From Owenia fusiformis (Eukaryota > Annelida > Polychaeta > Sabellida > Oweniidae): a stretch of 64,000 bases of DNA. The stretch spans positions 36,571,425 to 36,635,424 of the forward strand of contig CAIIXF020000010.1 in the NCBI GenBank assembly GCA_903813345.2, read 5' to 3'. Below are positions 58,330-64,000 of the stretch, one piece after another. The position numbers were made by a program, and so were the translations under genes. A model generated the notes under the pieces. That model saw only the letters and a list, made by a program, of their open reading frames with translations, did not search any database and was not told the DNA's origin. Numbering within the stretch: position 1 is the stretch's first letter; every line of letters starts with the position of its first letter.

Positions 58330-58733
58330 AGACAAGTAAGGAATGCCACAAGCTGAGAAGGGCCAACCAAAAGACAAAGAAAGCAATTGAGAATGCAGTG
58401 GAAATATACAACATTGCTGCACAAGATATAGAAAATGAAGTACAAATAAATTCAACCGAAATGGGATGTATTCTGAAAGCTGATTTCCCATGGAGGTCGG
58501 ACATTACTCTGGGGAAGAAAAGAGACCTTGTTAATAAGAAAGAATCATTTGAAAGACTTAAAGAGGAAGAGGTCCTCCTTAAAAAAGAAATGAAACAATT
58601 TCTATTATATTACAAGTCTAAAGATACAAATGGAAATGTAGGAATGGAAATGGATGTAAACAATATCAACGATGCTACATATATGAAAGGATTGGTGGGT
58701 TTACCTTTCTTTAATGATGAGGCCTATGCTTGA
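58330..58733 (+). CDS. Terminal exon of the KDZ-like gene, coiled-coil tail
   Basis: After GAATTTTTCAG the frame enters in phase 1 and runs to TGA at 58731. It begins TSKECHKLRRANQKTKKAIE and has a DFPWRSD motif followed by a lysine/glutamate-rich helix (LKEEEVLLKKEMKQ), as in KDZ C-termini. One base later, a frame continues for 42 codons to TGA at 58858 with an acidic serine-rich tail (SDDDSELSDLSDIESDQEE). This suggests a one-base frameshift near 58730 cut off the original C-terminus. Confidence 0.65.
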
Positions 58734-58860
58734 TGAAACAATTGTTGACAACACCTCGGAGAGTGATGATGATTCTGAATTGTCAGACTTGTCAGACATA
58801 GAATCAGACCAAGAGGAAAGAATGGGACAAGAAAACAATACACAATTTAATATTGTCTGA

Positions 58861-59048
58861 ACTTTGTTCTATAAAAAGTGATACATCATTAAATGATGAG
58901 TCAGTGAAAGGATCATAATATTAATGTAAATTAAAAAGTATCGAAACTTTAATGTCTAAAACTAACTCAAACAATCCAGGTCAAATCTAAGTTTTTGAAG
59001 TTTCTCTAAGTTTTCTATAGCCTATACTTCATTATTTCTTGTGGCGTA
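58861..59048. other. 3' flank of the KDZ-like gene
   Basis: No obvious polyadenylation signal is certain; nothing else recognised. Confidence 0.2.
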
Positions 59049-59400
59049 CTGTAGATTGGGTTCATTTGGCGATTTTGCCACTTTTTTGGCTATTTAATTT
59101 GGCGGACACTGGGGCTTGAACATGCTCTGACACCACAACTCCCATATACACTGGAACAAAATATAAATTGTTACATCCATTCCTACAATTCAACTACTAT
59201 ATTTTAAGCAGTTCCCCTGAGCCAATTTAGAAGTGGCATTTTCTTATTATCACTTTTATCCTTTTTAGATTTGTTAAAACTGACTTAAACACACCAAATC
59301 AAATTCCCAGAGATCCTTTCTAAATTTTGGCGAAGATGTAAATTGGTGTTTTTGGTCTATTCTGCCAAATCAAAGCGGGCCCAAATTAACCCAAGCATTC
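59049..59400. mobile_element. MITE of the TTGGCG family, second copy
   Basis: Starts TA/CTGTAGATTGGGTTCATTTG, shares GGCTATTTAATTTGGCGG and CAAAGCGGGCCCAAATTAAC with 53917-54366. The right end is degenerate after ATTAACCCAA. Confidence 0.75.
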
Positions 59401-59565
59401 ATTACAAATTGAGAGGTCAAAAATTGAAAAGGCCAAATCTTGAAATTTTCCAATATCATTCTCCAATATCAACTTCATTTGTATCAATGTAATGGATTTT
59501 GTTGAAATTCCATTCACATCCACAGTATTCTATTTATAAAATCTATGTTACTTTCAACCTGTTAA

Positions 59566-59701
59566 TAGGGAGTTTAAGCTTGCATTGTTTTTTTCACAAC
59601 CTAGAGGTGTATTGAAGTTATTTAAATGATGCATTTGTATGGGTGATGGGTCATACATTGAGGTTTGCATTTGGATTTTATATGCAAGCTTAAACTCCCT
59701 A
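59566..59701. mobile_element. 136-bp MITE with TAGGGAGTTTAAGCTTGCA ends
   Basis: TAGGGAGTTTAAGCTTGCA on the left is exactly complementary to TGCAAGCTTAAACTCCCTA on the right. No clear target duplication. Confidence 0.8.
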
Positions 59702-60070
59702 CTATGTATTTTCAGTGAAGAGTAAAACAGTAATAAGTTGAACACCTTCAGTACATCTAAAAAGTGTCCCTCATTGGAGGTTGTACTTATAAAGGTTCAT
59801 TTAACATTAACTCAATTGGTCTTGGTCAAGTGTTCCACTAGTATAGATGTTCTACTTTTTATTATAGGTGTCCTACTTTACAGATTCCACTGCTACTGTA
59901 TCATAGAGCATATGAATGACATGCACTAATATAACTGCATGTAAAAAATTTGACATTTTGTTCAATGACACTTTGTTCAATGACACTTTGAATACCTGCT
60001 TGAGTTATTTCAAGAGTTCTGGTAATCCAAATTTAGGGTCAAGAAATGATAGCTCTCCCTGTCAGTTATA
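59702..60070. other. Unannotated gap
   Basis: Nothing recognised. Confidence 0.25.
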
Positions 60071-60072
60071 TA

Positions 60073-60426
60073 CAGGGTGAGCCAAAAAAGTAACCATATC
60101 AAATCTTAATTACTCAGTCATCCTGCATGGGTTTAGTGTTGTAATCTCTTGTTTCAATGTTTTAAGTGTTGTAAGTGTAAAAAATAGGCCTACAGATAAA
60201 AATCTGGTAGGATTTATGTCCAGTCAGTGAGGCACATTTTGGCATTTTGAGTATGTTTTGTAAATGGCCATGAAATTGTGGCTATCAGGGATAAATCAAT
60301 GACACTTAGTAGAATGAAAGTACATTGAACAAGGTTTAATTGTGCCAAATATGATTTTAAACCCATGCTGAATGACTGAGTTAATAAACATACATTTGGA
60401 TGGGTTACCTTTTTTGGCTCACCCTG
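60073..60426. mobile_element. 354-bp MITE with CAGGGTGAGCCAAAAAAG ends
   Basis: TA flanks at 60071-60072 and 60427-60428; ends CAGGGTGAGCCAAAAAAGTA and its complement. Internally homologous (inverse orientation) to the outer parts of 37323-38693. Confidence 0.85.
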
Positions 60427-60428
60427 TA

Positions 60429-61049
60429 CCTATAAGGCAACAAATTATTTCACTTGTCTTTTTGGAGTTCATATATTTGGAGAATATATAATTGTTTAAA
60501 TTATGGTAAACTATGTTCATAATATCCACTTTGAGTAGCCAGCCTGGCAGATTTCTTTTAGGGAATCAATTGGAAATGTGCTGGCATTTCCCGAATAATG
60601 TTTCGTATCTACTTGATGGGTCATCTTATATCTTATGAATGATGATGAAGTTCCAAAGGTTTTGGGCTCTGCATGTACAAGTATATTATTGAAATAAATG
60701 GTTTCGAATTAATTGAACTTTGTAGTTCTGTTTATCTATAATTTAATCTTTATTTCATATTTATCAGCATGTAATGAAGAAAATGTTATAAGGATACCCA
60801 AGTAATTCTTCTAGTTTATTGAATGAGGCGTATGCACTTTGAAAGAAGGAAAATCCATGAAAGTATAATAAACCAGATCCCATGAATTACTATGCATTAC
60901 TATGAGGCTCATTGAGGAGTATTGTGCACAGGGAAGGCTTGGAGAGAAGTATTGTTTAGTTGAGGCTCAGTGAGGACTATTGTGAACATGTATGGCTTGG
61001 AGAGAAAGAGAGAAGTATTGTGTCTAGTTGAGGCTTGATGAAGATTGTG
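60429..61049. other. Unannotated gap with short GAGG-rich repeats
   Basis: At 60905-61030 blocks like TTGAGGCTCAGTGAGGA and GAGAGAAGTATTGTG recur loosely three times. No gene. Confidence 0.3.
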
Positions 61050-61051
61050 TA

Positions 61052-61756
61052 CAGTGCTCACCATAAATAAATGACACCAGGATTTGCTGAAGTGAGTATT
61101 TCCCATGTTAAAAGGAAGAGAATTTTCAAGAGACTATATCATCAGTAGATGAAAGTTTACAAAATGTAAAATACAGTAGAACCTCTATATCTGAACACGT
61201 GGCTAATCCGAACACCTCCCAATCTGAACACTTTTTTCGGTTCAATTTTTTCCTCCCATTGACGCCCATGTTAAAAAAAACTTATAATGTGAACACCTCC
61301 CAATTTGAACAGTGAACAGTCATATTTGAAAAATTCACTTGTCTAATCTGAACACTTTTCATAAAATTTCTGATGTTTCATACAAAATTGCTCAAATATT
61401 GTCATGATATCAAAACTTTGGAAAAAATCTAGAATGGTGTCAATTATAATGGGACTTTCAAGCATGACTAGATACATTTGAATCGAATTTTCGAATTTCA
61501 GGAATGCCATTGAAAGCTATGTGGTCAGAAGAACTATAAATATATATCTAGAATGTGTTCACATTTCCTCAGAATCCGGAATATTGCGAATGCAAAAACC
61601 TTGAAATGTGAACACCTCCTAATATTAACGCTTTTAGCCGGTCCCAATGGCGTTCGGATTAAACAGGTTTTACTGTATAAAAAAACTTAAGGGATGTGTA
61701 TCTCGACATTATTGGAAAGTATGAAGTCTCAAATCACCATGGTCTTGAAAAGATGC
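61052..61756. mobile_element. Diverged CAGTTGGGGACA-family MITE interrupted by a Tigger-type MITE
   Basis: From CAGTGCTCACCATAAATAAA onwards it matches 52957-53193 (CTGAAGTGAGTATTTCCCAT, AAAATGTAAAATA). It is interrupted at 61174-61675 and resumes with AACTTAAGGGATGTGTATCT. The right end is eroded. Confidence 0.75.
61174..61675. mobile_element. pogo/Tigger-type MITE, 502 bp
   Basis: Starts CAGTAGAACCTCTATATCTG and ends AAACAGGTTTTACTG, with TA at 61172-61173 and 61676-61677. TCTGAACAC/TCCGAACACCTCC blocks recur internally, typical of Tigger-like non-autonomous copies. No transposase. Confidence 0.85.
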
Positions 61757-62506
61757 TTCCGCTGAGAATCAAACACCACAGCATCATATCATATATGAAC
61801 ACTACCATATAAATATACATATCAGACGTTCTATACTTCAGGGGTGTGCACGCCACCATACCTAAATTGGGGACATTATCGATAAATACAGATGGGGTAA
61901 AAGTCTTGGAGGACCTACATGAGCGTTTCAGATGATTAATAAATGCGCGAAATTTGAGACACTCAGAAAAGCATGATATACAACATTTTCCCTGGAAATT
62001 AATATAATAAAAGAACTAGGATCAGCACCAGAGTGTGTTCTCACCATAGGGCTGAGTATCGATTTACCTTTAGACTGTCTAAAATTCAATGATTTCGTAT
62101 ACATGATCAGCAAATATGAAGTTTTTTTTATAAATTTCGTCATGCTTAGCTGAACAAAAGACAAATGTGTAATCCAACAGTTGAAAGTTTCCTAATAATT
62201 TCCGTTTTTGTGTTTTTCCATCCATCCTGCCCATTGGTTTGTCTCTCACTTTACTCAGGGAATATACGAAACGGTTGCATATCTTTCCAGATACAAGCAT
62301 TGTATATTTCAAATGGATTTATTGTGGCGATCAGTGATGCTTTTTAAACATATCTTAAATGGATTTCTTGTCCATTGTCGGAGAGTTATTTGGCCTTATA
62401 TTGTAGTTAACGGTAACATGTATTACAGTTGTGTTACATGAAAGAGCTGCAACAACAGCATGAATGAACACTAACGCTTGTCACTTCTATGACTGGAATA
62501 TAAAGG
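61757..62506. other. Unannotated gap
   Basis: Overlapping open frames on both strands at 61928-62441 show no domain. Confidence 0.25.
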
Positions 62507-62646
62507 TTCTTATATGAGTACCAGTGCAAGATCATCCATTCTTGATGAGCTTTGATGATTCTTTATCGAGTCGCAGACGAGATAAAGAAACATTATCAAA
62601 GCGCCTCAAGAATGGACGATTTTGCACAGGTACGAGTACAAGAACG
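62507..62646. repeat. Hairpin MITE-like palindrome
   Basis: TCTTGATGAGCTTTGATGAT and TCTTTATC pair with GATAAAGA and ATCAAAGCGCCTCAAGA, with matching GTACC/GGTAC and GTTCTT/AAGAAC outer parts. About 140 bp. Confidence 0.65.
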
Positions 62647-62757
62647 TTTTTTTCATCTTACACGTGTGACTTCTTAGGATGAAAAATGGCAATATCTTGC
62701 ATGGGGTAAAGCTGTATCTTGGCTAGTCAGGAGAAAACGTAATCTAATATACCGTTA

Positions 62758-63192
62758 CAGGGTGGTCAAAAAACGGAAACCATGCGTCTTCCTCATATCT
62801 TTGTCATTATAGAAAATTACTACCTGATATTTTACACCTTTGTACAACATTCCATTTCCAACTAGCCTAGCATATTACATGACCATCAGCCTAATAGTCA
62901 CTATATAACAGAACTTTGAACATGCTGCATGCAAACCTGCACACGTGGTCAATGACCCGACTTTATTCCTTAGAGCCTATGGCCTGAATGGCACAGATAA
63001 TCTCCCTTTTAAGGTCTGCAATTGTTCCGATGAGGCCATTCTTGTACACTTTGTCTTCGGTATATCCCTACAGGTAAAAGGAAAGTAACCCGAGATAAGG
63101 ACATTTTGAATTACTTGAGCATGTTTGCCTACAGCGCAATGGTGAGATATGATGAAAATAGTGGCAGGGCTTCCAATTTTTTTACCACCCTG
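62758..63192. mobile_element. 435-bp mariner-type derivative with CAGGGTGGTCAAAAAAC ends
   Basis: TA flanks at 62756-62757 and 63193-63194; the right end is TTTTTTTACCACCCTG. On the minus strand, about 62985-63070 reads EDKVYKNGLIGTIADLKREI, a relic of the KDKVY...TIADLK motif at the C-terminus of mariner-like transposases. Confidence 0.8.
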
Positions 63193-63194
63193 TA

Positions 63195-64000
63195 CCTGCA
63201 ATACGCTATACATGAGAACCTTCTTTTAGCGTGGTACATAGCCTACCATACTTGACTTCATGGTGTATTCGGTTGAAAACGAGACTGTAAGTGGATATTG
63301 CAGACGACCGGGAATAACCATAGATCATGTGGTCGGTTTCAATGAGAAACATTTCACTCATGTCACAAATATTGTAAGATTATTCAATACATAAATTATG
63401 ATGCAAATCGTCAAATTTTTAAAGGCCTAGCTATTCATTTCGGCCATTTTTCATTTCTTATGTCAACGTTTTAAAAAAGGTTAAATGAAGATGTATGGGG
63501 TTGATGAAACTTCAAAGCAATACTGATGCAAGTTGTTTTTCATATAAGCGTTTGTAAGTTTTTATGTCTACAATTAGACAATAGTCCTCAATCCTAAAGA
63601 TGGGCATATTCGATTTTGATCCACAATTATGAATTGCAACATTTTGGAGATATTAGTATAAATACCTGTATGATGAATATCAAACTCCTAATAATAATAA
63701 TAAAGAACCAATTGCAAATATGTATATCTCATATCTAGTTTATTTTTGACATTTAGTTTTACAACAAATGGGAAATACAAAATGCTATACTTGTATTTGT
63801 ATACAGAGCCTATTTCAAGACTAATACATTGTACAATAAACATATGCATCATTATAATTTACATACAAACAGTCATCATCTGGCAATTGTCAAAATGACA
63901 AAATGTCAGCACTTGGTTTCAATTTTTTAAAAAATGGATCCAAAAACTTCAACCAAGGTGAAATATCTAATCTAAGTAAAAAACTTCTGAGAAAAAAATT
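63195..64000. other. Unannotated gap to window end
   Basis: AT-rich with an (AAT)n run near 63691. No gene or element end. Confidence 0.3.

Overview
This window reads as nuclear DNA of a multicellular animal, most likely a marine invertebrate. It is AT-rich, has no operons or ribosome-binding sites, has GT-AG introns, and is mostly transposon and tandem-repeat DNA: Tc1/mariner-type elements with TA target sites, pogo/Tigger-type MITEs, LINE remnants, a tRNA-derived SINE, a KDZ transposase relative and long satellites. The phylum cannot be fixed from the sequence. The mix would suit a hemichordate, lophochordate or lophotrochozoan; this is inference.

Layout. 0-3.5 kb: a TA-flanked TIR element, then a minus-strand single-coding-exon gene for a four-transmembrane protein that resembles connexins. 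3.8-11 kb: a LINE 3' end, a fold-back element with CG-rich palindromic repeats, a mariner-type fold-back, reverse-transcriptase fragments and a degraded LINE. 14.5-23.4 kb: a 2.4-kb minisatellite, a SINE, another LINE 3' end, then a 119-bp satellite. 24-28 kb: a plausible plus-strand first coding exon, fold-back repeats and duplicated exon-like segments. 29.5-45.2 kb: candidate exons of an unrecognised minus-strand gene (first exon near 43.0 kb, stop near 30.2 kb), whose introns carry a 25-bp minisatellite and several transposons. This block is bounded by a pair of inverted termini next to TTAA. 45.2-47.8 kb: a 190-bp satellite with a 570-bp higher-order period. 49-54.4 kb: hairpin MITEs and short tandem repeats. 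54.5-58.9 kb: exons of a KDZ-transposase-like gene with frame breaks. 59-64 kb: MITEs, including a Tigger-type element nested in another MITE.

Only the connexin-like gene, the KDZ-like gene and the unrecognised minus-strand gene look like host or element coding genes. Most other open frames are repeat artefacts or LINE and transposase remnants. All calls come from reading the sequence; no search was run.
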